Below, piece after piece: positions 16,324-25,897 of a stretch of 64,000 nt of DNA. The stretch's first letter is position 1. Each line of letters starts with the position of its first letter. Below the pieces are notes generated by a model. That model saw only the letters and a program-made list of their open reading frames with translations. It was not told where the DNA came from and did no database searches. The DNA is from Chloroflexota bacterium (GTDB lineage Bacteria > Chloroflexota > Dehalococcoidia > Bin125). The translations under genes were made by a program, and so were the position numbers. The stretch covers positions 1 to 64,000 of the forward strand of contig JAPPFB010000004.1 of the NCBI GenBank assembly GCA_028875225.1, read 5' to 3'.

Positions 16324-18433
16324 ATGAACGTCCAGACGCACGGCGAACTGGCGAACTTCATCTGGAGCATCTGCAACCTGCTGCGGGGGCCATACAAGCG
16401 GAATGAGTACCGCAAGGTCATCCTGCCACTCACCGTGCTCCGACGGTTCGACTGCATCCTGGCGGACACCAAAGACGATGTACTTGCGGCAGCCGAGAGA
16501 ACCAAGGACCAGACCCAGACCATGCAGGACATGGCGCTGAAGAGTGCCTCGAAGCGCGGGTTCTACAACACATCGAGGCTCGACTTTCAGAGACTTCTCG
16601 ACGATCCGAATCAGATCGCGCAGAACCTGAACGCCTACATCGCCGAGTTCTCGGAAGACGTGCGAACGGTCATAGAACGCTTCGGCTTTGGCGAGCAGAT
16701 CGCGAGGATGGACGAGAAGAATCTGCTCTTCCAGGTCATCCAGGCCTTCGCCAACGTCGACCTCTCTCCAGAGCGCGTCGACAACGTGCAGATGGGATAC
16801 GTGTTCGAGGAACTGATCCGGGTCGGCGCCGAGCAGGCGAACGAGGAGGCGGGAGAGCACTTCACCCCACGCGAAGTGATCCGCCTCATGGTCAGCCTGC
16901 TCTTATCGGACGAACCGGACCTGGGCCGCAGCCACGTGGTCAAGCGCATCTACGACCCAGCTTGTGGCACCGGCGGCATGCTGTCCGTGGCGGAGGAGTT
17001 CCTGCGCGAACACAACCTGGAGTCGTTGCCGGTGCTCTTCGGACAGGACCACAACGACGAGGCGTGGGCGGTCTGCAAGTCCGACATGCTGATCAAGGGC
17101 GGGAACGCCGAGAACATCATTCTTGGCGACACCTTCAGAGCCGACCACTACCAGTTCCACCCTGACGGGACCAAATGGACCTTCGACTACATGCTCGCCA
17201 ACCCGCCTTTCGGCGTGGAGTGGAAGCAGCAAGAGCGGGATATCAGGCAGGAGGCCGACACGCTCGGCTTCGACGGCCGCTTCGGCGCCGGACTGCCGCG
17301 CATCAATGACGGCTCTCTGCTGTTCCTGCAGCACATGCTCTCGAAGATGCAGCCTGTCGACGACGGCGCCGGCGGCAGCCGGATCGCGATTGTGTTCAAC
17401 GGCTCGCCCCTGTTCACAGGTGACGCCGGCAGCGGCGAGAGCAACATCCGGCGCTGGATCATCGAGAACGACTGGCTCGAAACGTTCGTCGCGCTGCCCG
17501 ACCAGCTCTTCTACAACACCGGAATCTCGACCTACATCTGGATTCTGACCAGCCGCAAAGAGGAACGCCGGCGGGGCAAGGTGCAACTGATCGACGGGCG
17601 CCAGTTCTTCGTCAAGATGCGCAAGAGCCTGGGCAACAAGCGTAACGAGCTGTCGCGCGAACAGATCTCGGACCTGACCCGCATTCACGGCAACTTCGAG
17701 GACGGCGAGACCCGCGACCTGCCTTACGAAGACCCGGTCACGCACGAGACCCGATTGCGGCCGCGAGTGGTCAGCAAGGTCTTTGCGAACGAGGAACTCG
17801 GCTACCAGAAGGTGACGGTCGAGCGGCCGTTGCGGCTGAACTTCGCCGCGACCGCTGAGCGCATTGCCCGGCTGGAGGACGTCAAGGCGTTCCAGAATCT
17901 TGCGAAGAGTCGCAAGCGAGTTGGCGCAGCGCATGACGCCGATGTCGCGGCGGGCTGGGCCCGCCAGCGTGAGCTTCGAGAGCTGCTCCACGCGCTGCAT
18001 GAGAATACCGACGGCGCCTCCTATGACGACCGCGAGGTGTTCGTTTCGACGCTGGGTGACGTACTCAAGGCGCGCAAGTCCAAACCTCTCGGCGGCGGAG
18101 CGCAAGGCGGTGCTCGCGGCGTTGGGAGAGCGCGACCCCGACGCCGAAGTCTGTCTCGACCGTCGCGGCAATCTCGAGCCGGATCCCGAGCTGCGCGACA
18201 CCGAGAATGTGCCACTTGGCGAGGAGATCGACGATTACATGAAGCGCGAGGTTCTGCCTCACGTGCCCGACGCCTGGGTCGACCACAGCAAGACGAAGAT
18301 CGGCTACGAGATCCCGCTCAACCGACACTTCTACGTCTACGAGCCGCCACGCCCGCTGGAAGAGATCGAGGAGGACATTCAGTCGTTGGAGACGGAAATC
18401 GTCGGCCTGCTGGGCGAGATTGGGAGGAGCTGA
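16324..18433 (+). CDS. hsdM: Type I restriction-modification DNA methyltransferase subunit, apparent frameshift near the C-terminus
   Basis: ATG 16324 is preceded by GGAG. An N-terminal HsdM helical domain (residues 5-150) is followed by FTPREV (180-185), the SAM-binding motif DPACGTGG (211-218) and the catalytic NPPF (293-296), so this is an N6-adenine methyltransferase. Near 18065-18090 the protein-like sequence changes frame. The starting frame reads ARKSKPLGGGAQGG and becomes arginine-rich nonsense. The +1 frame continues NLSAAERKAVLAALGERDPDAEV and ends with the typical NRHFYVYEPPRPLEEIEEDI to TGA 18431-18433. Without a shift, the product would run to 18462 with a wrong tail. The KAP NTPase starts 3 nt later, then hsdS. 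Sequence error, real inactivation and slippage are all possible. Confidence 0.85.
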
Positions 18434-18436
18434 CTG

Positions 18437-19867
18437 ATGTTAGACGAAGCCGACGAGGTTGAGAAGGGTCTAACGAGGCCGGCGCTCAAGGTGGTTGAGC
18501 CTGAGATAGATCCGAACGATATCTGGTTCGAGGACAAGCTCGAACGAGAGAGAATCGCGGAGCGCCTGACGACCATTGTCCAGGACGAGCAAGCGCCGTT
18601 CGTGATCAGCCTGGACGGGCGATGGGGGACAGGCAAGACCTTCCTGCTCAAGCGCTGGCGGGCGCAATTGGAAGATGATGAGTTTCAGGCCATCTACTTC
18701 AATGCCTGGGAGGACGATTTCTGTGATGACCCGCTGCTGGCGATCATTGGCCAGCTCTCCGAGCATTTCAGCGATGGCAAGTTCAAGGAGTTGGCTCTGA
18801 AGATCGCCGACGTTGCCCTAGGGCTGCTTACGAAGTCGTTGATCGGTGAGGCAGTCAAGCTGGAGGACGTGAAACCGCAGGGCATACTGCGCGATTACCA
18901 CGAACAACGGAAGATGAAGGAGGAAGTGAAGGGACAGTTGACGCAACTGGCCGCCGAGGTGCGGAGCGAAACCGGTCACCCACTGATCTTCATCGTCGAC
19001 GAGTTGGACCGCTGCCGTCCGACATTCGCGATTGAGTTGCTGGAGCGGGTCAAACACATCTTCGACGTTCCCAACATCGTCTTCGTCTTCGGGATCAACC
19101 GAGCCGAACTGGTGAAGTCTCTGCAATCGGTCTTCGGCGAGATCGACGCTGACGAATACCTTCGGCGCTTCTTCGACATGCCTTTCATCCTGCCGAACCC
19201 TGATTCGGCAAGGTTCTGCAGATTCCTCGTAGGAATGTATGATCTCGACTCGTTCTTCGATGACATGAGCAAAACTGCTAACAACGACATTCATATCAAG
19301 GATTTCAGAAGCTTGTCTGAGACGCTACCGCGGATTCTGGGACGGATGGGGCTCTCACTCCGTGACATGGATTACTGCGTGAGACTGGTTGCTCTAGCAG
19401 CAAAAGGATTGAAGGAGCGCCACACCATGTTTCCGGCGGTGCTTGCCCTCCTTGTCGCAGTAAAGATCACCGACCCCGATCTTTACCAGCGGTTCGTTCT
19501 CGGCATGGCTCGGGGTGCCGAGATCATTGATCACATGAACGAGCGTCACCAGCTTTACGGAGGAGACGAGCCCGACAGAAACAGGCGAGACCTCGAGTGG
19601 GCGGAGGCGGGAATCTATTTCGCCGACAACAGGAGAACTACATGGGTGCAACTTGGATTGCTGAGTGAAGGCAAACAGTTGACTCGACCAGAACTACTAG
19701 CCGAAGCCACGCGCGGATTGAGCGCTGATGACGAGTCAGACAAGAGGAGGATCGATAACCTGCTGGGGGGGATGAACTGGTTTTCTCAACAGGGAGTGAA
19801 CTACCAAGGGAGCGTCGGTTACCTAGCCGAGCTGATCGACCTCTACGACAACAGCTCGAGCCGGTAG
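18437..19867 (+). CDS. KAP-family P-loop NTPase within the Type I RM operon
   Basis: The product has 476 residues, starting 3 nt after the hsdM stop. Walker A is GRWGTGKT (61-68), the KAP signature FNAWEDD is at 88-94 and the Walker B region IFIVDELDRCRP is at 184-195. VFVFGINRAELV and RRFFDMPFILP follow, all typical of KAP NTPases. The hydrophobic piece between Walker A and B (KIADVALGLLTKSLIG) is weak for a membrane insert. KAP NTPases are recurrent in defence loci, for example RloA-like proteins in Type I RM operons and various phage-resistance systems. hsdS starts 2 nt after its stop, so it is cotranscribed with the RM genes and probably modulates or backs up the system (inference). Confidence 0.85.
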   Translation: MLDEADEVEKGLTRPALKVVEPEIDPNDIWFEDKLERERIAERLTTIVQDEQAPFVISLDGRWGTGKTFLLKRWRAQLEDDEFQAIYFNAWEDDFCDDPLLAIIGQLSEHFSDGKFKELALKIADVALGLLTKSLIGEAVKLEDVKPQGILRDYHEQRKMKEEVKGQLTQLAAEVRSETGHPLIFIVDELDRCRPTFAIELLERVKHIFDVPNIVFVFGINRAELVKSLQSVFGEIDADEYLRRFFDMPFILPNPDSARFCRFLVGMYDLDSFFDDMSKTANNDIHIKDFRSLSETLPRILGRMGLSLRDMDYCVRLVALAAKGLKERHTMFPAVLALLVAVKITDPDLYQRFVLGMARGAEIIDHMNERHQLYGGDEPDRNRRDLEWAEAGIYFADNRRTTWVQLGLLSEGKQLTRPELLAEATRGLSADDESDKRRIDNLLGGMNWFSQQGVNYQGSVGYLAELIDLYDNSSSR

Positions 19868-19869
19868 CG

Positions 19870-21234
19870 ATGCAACCGTACCCCACCTACTGCGATCCTG
19901 GTGTCGAGTGGCTCGGTGAAGTGCCGGGGCACTGGGATGTGGGTAGGTTGAAGTACGTCACATCCATCAATGACGACGCACTCTCCGATAGCGAAGAGCC
20001 CCTCAGGCCAATGTCATACGTTGACATCAGTTCGGTCGATTCAACTCGCGGCATTACCCACATCGAGGAGATGGTCTTTGAGGACGCTCCGTCCCGAGCC
20101 AGGAGGCTGGTTCGCGACGGCGACACCATCGTCTCGACCGTCAGAACTTATCTACGAGCAATTGCGCCGATCACCGATCCACCGCCCACGATGGTCGTTT
20201 CTACCGGCTTCGCGGTCATTCGACCTCGAGACCTCGATCCTAGTTTCTCGGCTTGGGCGCTCAGAGGGCACGGATTCATCGAGGAAGTCGTCGCTCGCTC
20301 AGTCGGCGTCAGCTACCCGGCTATCAATGCGTCGGAGATTGGCAACATCCCGATTGCTGTCCCACCCCTCGACGAGCAGCGCGACATCGCCGCCTTCCTC
20401 GACCGGGAGACGGAGCGGATTGACTCGCTGATTGCGAAGAAGCTGCTGCTGATTGAGCGGCTGCAGGAGTATCGGACGGCGCTGATCACGCGCACGGTGA
20501 CGCGCGGTCTCCCACCAGAGGCCGCCCGCGCCGCCGGCCTCGACCCATCGCCCCGCCTCAAGCCCTCAGGCGTGGGGTGGTTAGGGGATGTCCCGGAACA
20601 TTGGTCTACACCCAAGCTAAGCACGCGATACGACATCGCCTTGGGAAAGATGCTGGACGAGTCCAGGATCACCGGAGAGCATCTCGTTTCCTATCTGCGC
20701 AACGTTGATGTGCAGTGGGACAAGATCAACCTCCTTGACCTCCCTGAGATGGATTTTCGGCCCAGAGAGTTCGGGCGGTACACGGTTCGCGAAGGCGATC
20801 TCTTGGTGTGCGAGGGAGGAGAGCCAGGTCGCTCAGCAATAGTCCCTCCAGGGGTGAGCGCAATCGGCTTTCAGAAGGCGCTGCATCGACTGCGTCCTCT
20901 CAACGCGGAAGAGTGTCCGAGGTACCTCTTCTACACGCTCTCATTCGCTGCTTCCTATGGCGTGTTTGAGGCACGCGGCAATCCCAACACCATTCTTCAT
21001 TTGACAGGTGACATGCTCCGGGAGTATCGGTTTCCGCGTCCGCCCAGGGATGAGCAGCTAGCCATCGCCGACTTCCTTGATCGCGAGGTGGGTCGCATCA
21101 ATGACCTTTCAGAGCGAATCAAGGCTGCAATAGATCGCCTCCAGGAGTACCGCACTGCCCTCATCGCGGCCGCAGTGACGGGCAAGATCGACGTTCGAGA
21201 CGAGGTTTCGGTCACCGCAGATCGCGCCGAATAG
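19870..21234 (+). CDS. hsdS: Type I restriction-modification specificity subunit
   Basis: The product has 454 residues with the usual two-repeat HsdS plan. TRD1 opens with GVEWLGEVPGHWDVGRLKYV, and the first conserved helix follows IPIAVPPLDEQRDIAAFLDRE and ends in ERLQEYRTALI. TRD2 opens with GVGWLGDVPEHWSTPKL, and the second helix follows YRFPRPPRDEQLAIADFLDRE, ending in DRLQEYRTALIAAAVTGKIDV. The two helices pack as a coiled coil to bind the two HsdM subunits, and each TRD reads one half of a bipartite site. The 3' end overlaps the convergent toxin-like gene (21212) by 23 bp. Confidence 0.93.
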   Translation: MQPYPTYCDPGVEWLGEVPGHWDVGRLKYVTSINDDALSDSEEPLRPMSYVDISSVDSTRGITHIEEMVFEDAPSRARRLVRDGDTIVSTVRTYLRAIAPITDPPPTMVVSTGFAVIRPRDLDPSFSAWALRGHGFIEEVVARSVGVSYPAINASEIGNIPIAVPPLDEQRDIAAFLDRETERIDSLIAKKLLLIERLQEYRTALITRTVTRGLPPEAARAAGLDPSPRLKPSGVGWLGDVPEHWSTPKLSTRYDIALGKMLDESRITGEHLVSYLRNVDVQWDKINLLDLPEMDFRPREFGRYTVREGDLLVCEGGEPGRSAIVPPGVSAIGFQKALHRLRPLNAEECPRYLFYTLSFAASYGVFEARGNPNTILHLTGDMLREYRFPRPPRDEQLAIADFLDREVGRINDLSERIKAAIDRLQEYRTALIAAAVTGKIDVRDEVSVTADRAE

Positions 21235-21586
21235 CGGCCTTGACCGGTTCCCGGGCCTTAGAGATCAAGGCTCCGAGTTGAATTCGTTCTAGTAACGGAG
21301 CGGAAACCGGCTCGTGTGCCTCATAGCGTCCACTTGCCACGTGCTCACGGATCAGGCTCAGATCGGGAAGCGCCGCTCGCTGATAGAAGATGCACGAGTC
21401 ATGCGTCGGATAGGGGTGTTCGCCCGGACCAATGACAAGGCAATCGGCGCCGCAATGAGATCGCCGGACTGGGTCATGGGTTGTGAAGTTGACGGCGGCA
21501 ACCCTGCCGTCGTCGCCAGCTTCGGACACGATGATCCAGAGATGGCCCTTCTGGTCGAGGCCGAAGAACGTGTCGCCAATGTTCAC
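21212..21586 (-). CDS. putative toxin partner of the Panacea antitoxin (PemK-like barrel?)
   Basis: The product has 124 residues, with a start codon overlapping the stop of the upstream Panacea gene (ATGA). MNIGDTFFGLDQKGHLWIIVSEAGDDGRVAAVNFTTHD resembles the beta-barrel opening of MazF/PemK-type or related SH3-like proteins (GD...HLWIVIS...VNLTT). HPYPTHDSCIFYQRAAL follows, then a helical tail. Panacea-domain antitoxins pair with many unrelated toxins and are usually encoded first, as here. Toxicity and ribonuclease activity are inference. The gene runs against hsdS and overlaps its 3' end by 23 bp, so the pair is nested tightly within the RM locus. Confidence 0.6.
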   Translation of the reverse strand: MNIGDTFFGLDQKGHLWIIVSEAGDDGRVAAVNFTTHDPVRRSHCGADCLVIGPGEHPYPTHDSCIFYQRAALPDLSLIREHVASGRYEAHEPVSAPLLERIQLGALISKAREPVKAAIRRDLR

Positions 21587-22137
21587 CCGGCGCGCACCAG
21601 CTGGGTGTGCATCTGGTAGATGGCCTCGGCGTTATCCGTCACCAACTCGATCGCATACTCGCTATAGCCGGCGTAGCGCAGGATGTCGGCTGGGTCGATC
21701 GGGATGGGGGATTTCTCCGGGTCACGCCATTCAGGCAGCGCCTGGGTCTGACTGACCACCTGCGAGGCGCGCAATTTGCCGTAGGTCTCGTACGTGTCGT
21801 TTAGCAGCTCCACGCTTGACTCGGAGAGCTGCTCCCATTCGACTGGCCCGCAGAGGTGGGCGACGAAGTGCTCGCGCTTGATGTAACGATGCCAGATCGA
21901 TTCTTCGCGCGGCTGCTCTTGCAAAATCAGTTCAAGCACCTGGCAGGGCGTCGGTCCATGCTTCATTGAGGCGTAGTGATCGTCGGTGATCGGCACTTCC
22001 GTCTCGATCAGAGAGGCGCGGTCGGCAAGGTAGAGCAACTTGACCAGCTTGAGGTAGTCCATGGAACCCCCGGCGCGGTCGAGCAGAATCGACGCAGCCT
22101 GCGCAGCGCGGCGCTCGTCGAAGGCGAATCTCATCAT
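21583..22137 (-). CDS. Panacea-domain (SocA-like, DUF4065) antitoxin
   Basis: The product has about 184 residues from ATG 22137 (ATG ATG; an upstream TTG is less likely). Core features are SILLDRAGGSMDYLKLVKLLYLADRASLIET, then ITDDHYASMKHGPTPCQVLELI, the hallmark order of the Panacea/DUF4065 fold (KLLYLAD and MKHGP). Panacea proteins neutralise diverse toxins in toxin-antitoxin pairs and also occur in phage defence. It is divergent from hsdR, with about 117 bp between the two starts, and coupled to the downstream toxin-like gene by ATGA. It could guard the RM locus against loss. Confidence 0.85.
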   Translation of the reverse strand: MMRFAFDERRAAQAASILLDRAGGSMDYLKLVKLLYLADRASLIETEVPITDDHYASMKHGPTPCQVLELILQEQPREESIWHRYIKREHFVAHLCGPVEWEQLSESSVELLNDTYETYGKLRASQVVSQTQALPEWRDPEKSPIPIDPADILRYAGYSEYAIELVTDNAEAIYQMHTQLVRAG

Positions 22138-22254
22138 GGCGGTCACTCTATCCCTTAGCGGCAAGTGTCGCGCGGGCGATCCAGGTCGTCAAGACAGCGA
22201 GCCGCTCAGCGGTATCGTGTTCACAGTTCGATTGTGCCAATAGAGACGGTAGTC

Positions 22255-25200
22255 ATGAGCACCCAGACCAAGGAAAAGGCGTTCGAGGACACCGTTGAGT
22301 CGATGCTGCTGAACGTCGGCTGGATCAAGGGTGTGCTCGAGGACTGGGATGTCGAGCGGGCGCTGTTCGCGGAACCCGCCATCGCCTTCATGCGCGACAC
22401 GCAGCCCGAGCAGTGGAACAGGGCCGCACAACTGCTCGGGGACGATCTCGAGTCGCGGATCGTCGAAGTCCTGCTCAAGGAGCTCGACAACAAGGGATCG
22501 CTGCACGTTCTGCGGCATGGATTCAGGTTCCACGGCCAGACTTTCCATCTTGCCTACTTCAAGCCGGCGCACGGGCTCAACGACGAGGCTTTGAACCGAT
22601 TCGAGCGCAATGAACTCTCGGTCACTCGCCAGGCGCTCTGCCATCCGAATCAGGGCCACACGATCGACCTGCTGTTCGCACTCAACGGCATCCCGGTCGC
22701 GACCTGTGAGCTCAAGAATCCAATGACCAATCAGACGTGGAAGAGCGCCATTCGCCAGTACCAGCAGGACCGCGACCCCAACGCCCTGCTGTTCCAATTC
22801 AAGAAGCGCGCCCTCGTCCACTTCGCGGCCGACACGGACGAAGTCCACATGAGCACTCGGCTGCAGAGAGAGAAGACACGCTTCCTCCCGTTCAATCGAG
22901 GCAGCAATCCGGGCGGCATCGAGTGCGGCGCCGGCAATCCGCCGCATCCATCCGGATACCGCACGACGTACTTCTGGCAAGAGGTCCTGGAGCGCGAGCG
23001 CTTCCTCGACATCATCGGGTCCTACATCTTCACCGAGACGCGTGAAGAGAAGGTTGAGGACGAGAAAGGCGTGCGAACGGTCAAGAGCGAGTCGGTGATC
23101 TTCCCGCGCTTCCACCAGCTCGATTCCGTAAACCGGCTTGTCGGCACGGCGAGAGTCGAAGGCGCGGGCCACAACTACCTGATCCAGCACTCGGCCGGCA
23201 GCGGCAAGACGAACAGCATCTCCTGGCTCTCGCACCGACTGGCGAGTCTGCACACCGAGGCGGACGTGAAGGTCTTTGATTGCGTAATCGTAATCACCGA
23301 CCGTCGCGTGCTCGACCGTCAGCTCCAGGACGCGATCTACCAGATCGAACACGCCCAGGGCGTGGTCAAGCCAATCGACCAGGACTCGCGACAACTCGCC
23401 GAGGCGCTCGTCGACGGCACCAAGATCGTGATCACGACGTTGCAGAAGTTTCCCTTCGTCATGAGGGGCCTCTTAGTTGTGGCAGGCGCCGAATCGCCAG
23501 ATGCTCCGTCCGAGTCCGACCTTGAGCGACAGAGTGAATGGCGGAAAGAGATCGCGCAGCGCCGGTACGCAGTGATTGTCGACGAGGCGCACTCCAGTCA
23601 GTCGGGCGAGTCCGCCCGCGAGATGAAGGGTGTTCTCGGCTCCCGCGCGCAAGAAGCGCTTGAGGCCAGCGAGGACGACGAGGATGTGCTCAACGCGGTC
23701 GTTGAGTCACGCGGGCCACAGCCCAATCTCTCGTTCTTCGCCTTCACAGCTACTCCAAAGGGCAAGACGCTGGAGCTGTTCGGTCGCAAAGCCGCGTCGG
23801 AACTGAATCCGGTCCCATTCCACCTCTACAGCATGCGCCAGGCGATTGAGGAAGGATTCATCCTCGATGTCCTGCAGCATTACATCGACTACGACGCCTA
23901 CTTCAAGCTGGTCAAGGAGGCTGAGGACGATCCGGAGTTGCCTAAGCGCCGCACAGCCACGGCGATAGCCAAGTTCGCGCACCTGCACGAGCACAACATC
24001 GCGCAGAAGACAGAAGTGATCGTCGAGCACTTCCGCAACCACGTGCGCTTCCTCATGGGCGGCCGGGCCAAAGCGATGGTGGTCACGTCGTCGCGTCTGC
24101 ACGCCGTGCGCTACATGAAGGCCTTCAAGAAGTACATCGCTGAAAAGGAATACGACGATGTGCGCCCGCTGGTGGCCTTCAGCGGGACGGTTCACGATCC
24201 GGACACGGGCGAGGACTTCACTGAGCCCGGCATGAACACTGATGCCGTGACCGGCAAACCGATCAGCGAGTCCGCGCTGCCTGCACGATTCGATTCGTCC
24301 GACTACAACGTTCTGCTCGTGGCAGAGAAGTACCAGACCGGTTTCGATCAGCCGCTGCTCCAGGCGATGTACGTCGATAAGCGCCTTGACGGTGTCCAAG
24401 CCGTGCAGACGCTCTCCCGTCTCAACCGCACCGCAGCCGGTAAGCAGCCGCCGTTCGTCCTCGATTTCGTCAACGATCCCGAAGACATTCGCAGCGCGTT
24501 CAAGCCCTACTTCGACCAGACTCAGCTGCTGGAAGAGTCCGATCCTTACCGCTTGGAAGAGCTAAAGCACGAGCTCGACCAGATGCAGGTCTACCACTGG
24601 AGCGAGGTCGAGGCGTTCGCTCAGGCTTTCTTCAGCGCTGGCCCCGGAGGTGTGAAGAGCGTTCATGCCCAGCTGGTGAGTCTGCTGCAGCCGACCGTCG
24701 AACGATTCCGCGAGTTGGAAGAAGAAAGACAGCAGGAGTTTCGCGATCGTCTGCAAGCGTTCGTGAATCTCTACGCCTTCCTGAGCCAGATCATCCCCTA
24801 CGGCGACCATGATCACGAACGCCTCTCCGCATTCGGACGCGCCCTCCTCCCACTCGTGCGCCCAATCCGCGAGGACATCATCGAAATCGGAGACGATGTT
24901 GAGCTTGAGTTCTACCGGCTCACGCGCCAGTCGTCCAGATCTATCTCGATTGCCGAGGGATCCCCCGAATACGTCACCAGTCCTACTGAGGTCGGCACCG
25001 CCAATCCGGAGGAGGAACGGGCGCCGCTCTCGGAGATCATCGAGAACCTCAACGATCGATTCGGTACGGAGTTCACCGAAGCGGATCGGCTGTTCTTCGA
25101 GCAGATCAAAGAGAGCGCCATCGAGAACGAGACGATTCGCCAGACGGCCCAGGCAAACTCGCTTGACAACTTCAAGCTCGTCATCAGCCCCCGGATTCAA

Positions 25201-25407
25201 CACCTCATGTACGAGCGAATGAGCGAGAACGACGCGCTCGTGTCGCGATTCATGAACGAGCAGGACTTCCAGGAGATCGTGCTCGCCGGCTTGGTCCGCG
25301 AGATTCACGAGGCGGCCAGCGGTTTGTCGCCGCTTGACAACGACACGTTCAGCCGCTCGCCCGGCTCACTACCTCTGAGCGCATCGACTACAGCGAAACA
25401 GTCTTGA
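22255..25407 (+). CDS. hsdR: Type I restriction endonuclease subunit R
   Basis: The product has 1050 residues from ATG 22255 (MSTQTKEKAFEDTV); the open frame extends upstream without a better start. The nuclease domain has HTIDLLFALNGIPVATCELKN with D138 and E152-L-K154. The helicase motor has SAGSGKTN (313-320), the box IVDEAHSSQ (DEAH 443-446), FAFTATPKGKTLELFG and YQTGFDQPLL. The C-terminal helical part binds the methylase. Length and motifs are complete, so the subunit should be active. It is separated from hsdS by the antisense toxin-antitoxin pair and probably has its own promoter in the 22138-22254 gap. Confidence 0.94.
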   Translation: MSTQTKEKAFEDTVESMLLNVGWIKGVLEDWDVERALFAEPAIAFMRDTQPEQWNRAAQLLGDDLESRIVEVLLKELDNKGSLHVLRHGFRFHGQTFHLAYFKPAHGLNDEALNRFERNELSVTRQALCHPNQGHTIDLLFALNGIPVATCELKNPMTNQTWKSAIRQYQQDRDPNALLFQFKKRALVHFAADTDEVHMSTRLQREKTRFLPFNRGSNPGGIECGAGNPPHPSGYRTTYFWQEVLERERFLDIIGSYIFTETREEKVEDEKGVRTVKSESVIFPRFHQLDSVNRLVGTARVEGAGHNYLIQHSAGSGKTNSISWLSHRLASLHTEADVKVFDCVIVITDRRVLDRQLQDAIYQIEHAQGVVKPIDQDSRQLAEALVDGTKIVITTLQKFPFVMRGLLVVAGAESPDAPSESDLERQSEWRKEIAQRRYAVIVDEAHSSQSGESAREMKGVLGSRAQEALEASEDDEDVLNAVVESRGPQPNLSFFAFTATPKGKTLELFGRKAASELNPVPFHLYSMRQAIEEGFILDVLQHYIDYDAYFKLVKEAEDDPELPKRRTATAIAKFAHLHEHNIAQKTEVIVEHFRNHVRFLMGGRAKAMVVTSSRLHAVRYMKAFKKYIAEKEYDDVRPLVAFSGTVHDPDTGEDFTEPGMNTDAVTGKPISESALPARFDSSDYNVLLVAEKYQTGFDQPLLQAMYVDKRLDGVQAVQTLSRLNRTAAGKQPPFVLDFVNDPEDIRSAFKPYFDQTQLLEESDPYRLEELKHELDQMQVYHWSEVEAFAQAFFSAGPGGVKSVHAQLVSLLQPTVERFRELEEERQQEFRDRLQAFVNLYAFLSQIIPYGDHDHERLSAFGRALLPLVRPIREDIIEIGDDVELEFYRLTRQSSRSISIAEGSPEYVTSPTEVGTANPEEERAPLSEIIENLNDRFGTEFTEADRLFFEQIKESAIENETIRQTAQANSLDNFKLVISPRIQHLMYERMSENDALVSRFMNEQDFQEIVLAGLVREIHEAASGLSPLDNDTFSRSPGSLPLSASTTAKQS

Positions 25408-25897
25408 TCACTGCGACGATCTTGTCCGGTAAGCCCAACCTCGCGGTTGCCCTTTGGCTTGAAGCCGCAAGTCGCCGCCCGCGGGACGCCTTCGTCTCCC
25501 GCGCGATCTGATCGAGGCCCGCGGCGAACTCACGCACACCCGCCTGAACCAGCGCTACCTGCGGGTCGTTGTCCTGAACGTCGACGAACTCCGCGTTGCA
25601 CCCTGTGAGTGGGATATCACCGAGATGCGCAGTTCTACGATCTCTACCTCGAACCTCGCGCTCACCGTGTGGCTTCGAGTCTTCGGCGACGAGAAGCTGA
25701 CCACCGCCTTGCTCGTCCGGCTCGTCCGCCAGCGCACACATCCTCACGAGCAACGGTCAGTCATATCGACACGGCACGCTCGTCAGCAACCCGCGTTGGC
25801 GCCCCAACGGGCAGGAGGTGAGGCCCTAGCGCTGACGCTGGCTGGCATCGATTTCCTGAAACGGATTTTCTGATAACCTGCGATCTGCGAGGAGAAG
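25408..25897. mobile_element. gap with IS21 istB C-terminal scar
   Basis: Around 25660-25775 the plus strand reads VWLRVFGDEKLTTALLVRLV and, after a frame change, HILTSNGQSYRHG. This matches the C-terminal end of IS21 IstB ATPases (W..VFGDEKMTTALLDRLTHH..IL..G.SYR). Only this tip remains, so the element is dead. Before it, a minus frame (25388-25600, with ALVQAGVREFAAGLDQIARE) may be the end of another lost gene. The rest has nothing that I recognise. The scar lies exactly between the RM locus and the STAND operon. Confidence 0.55.

Noticed and set aside
16903-18201. Long open frame on the minus strand opposite hsdM (432 codons)
   Set aside because: It is the antisense shadow of a conserved methyltransferase; Arg/Val/Leu/His-rich composition and no start signal. 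The same holds for 22189-23394, 36437-38086, 35555-36364 and 6237-7337.
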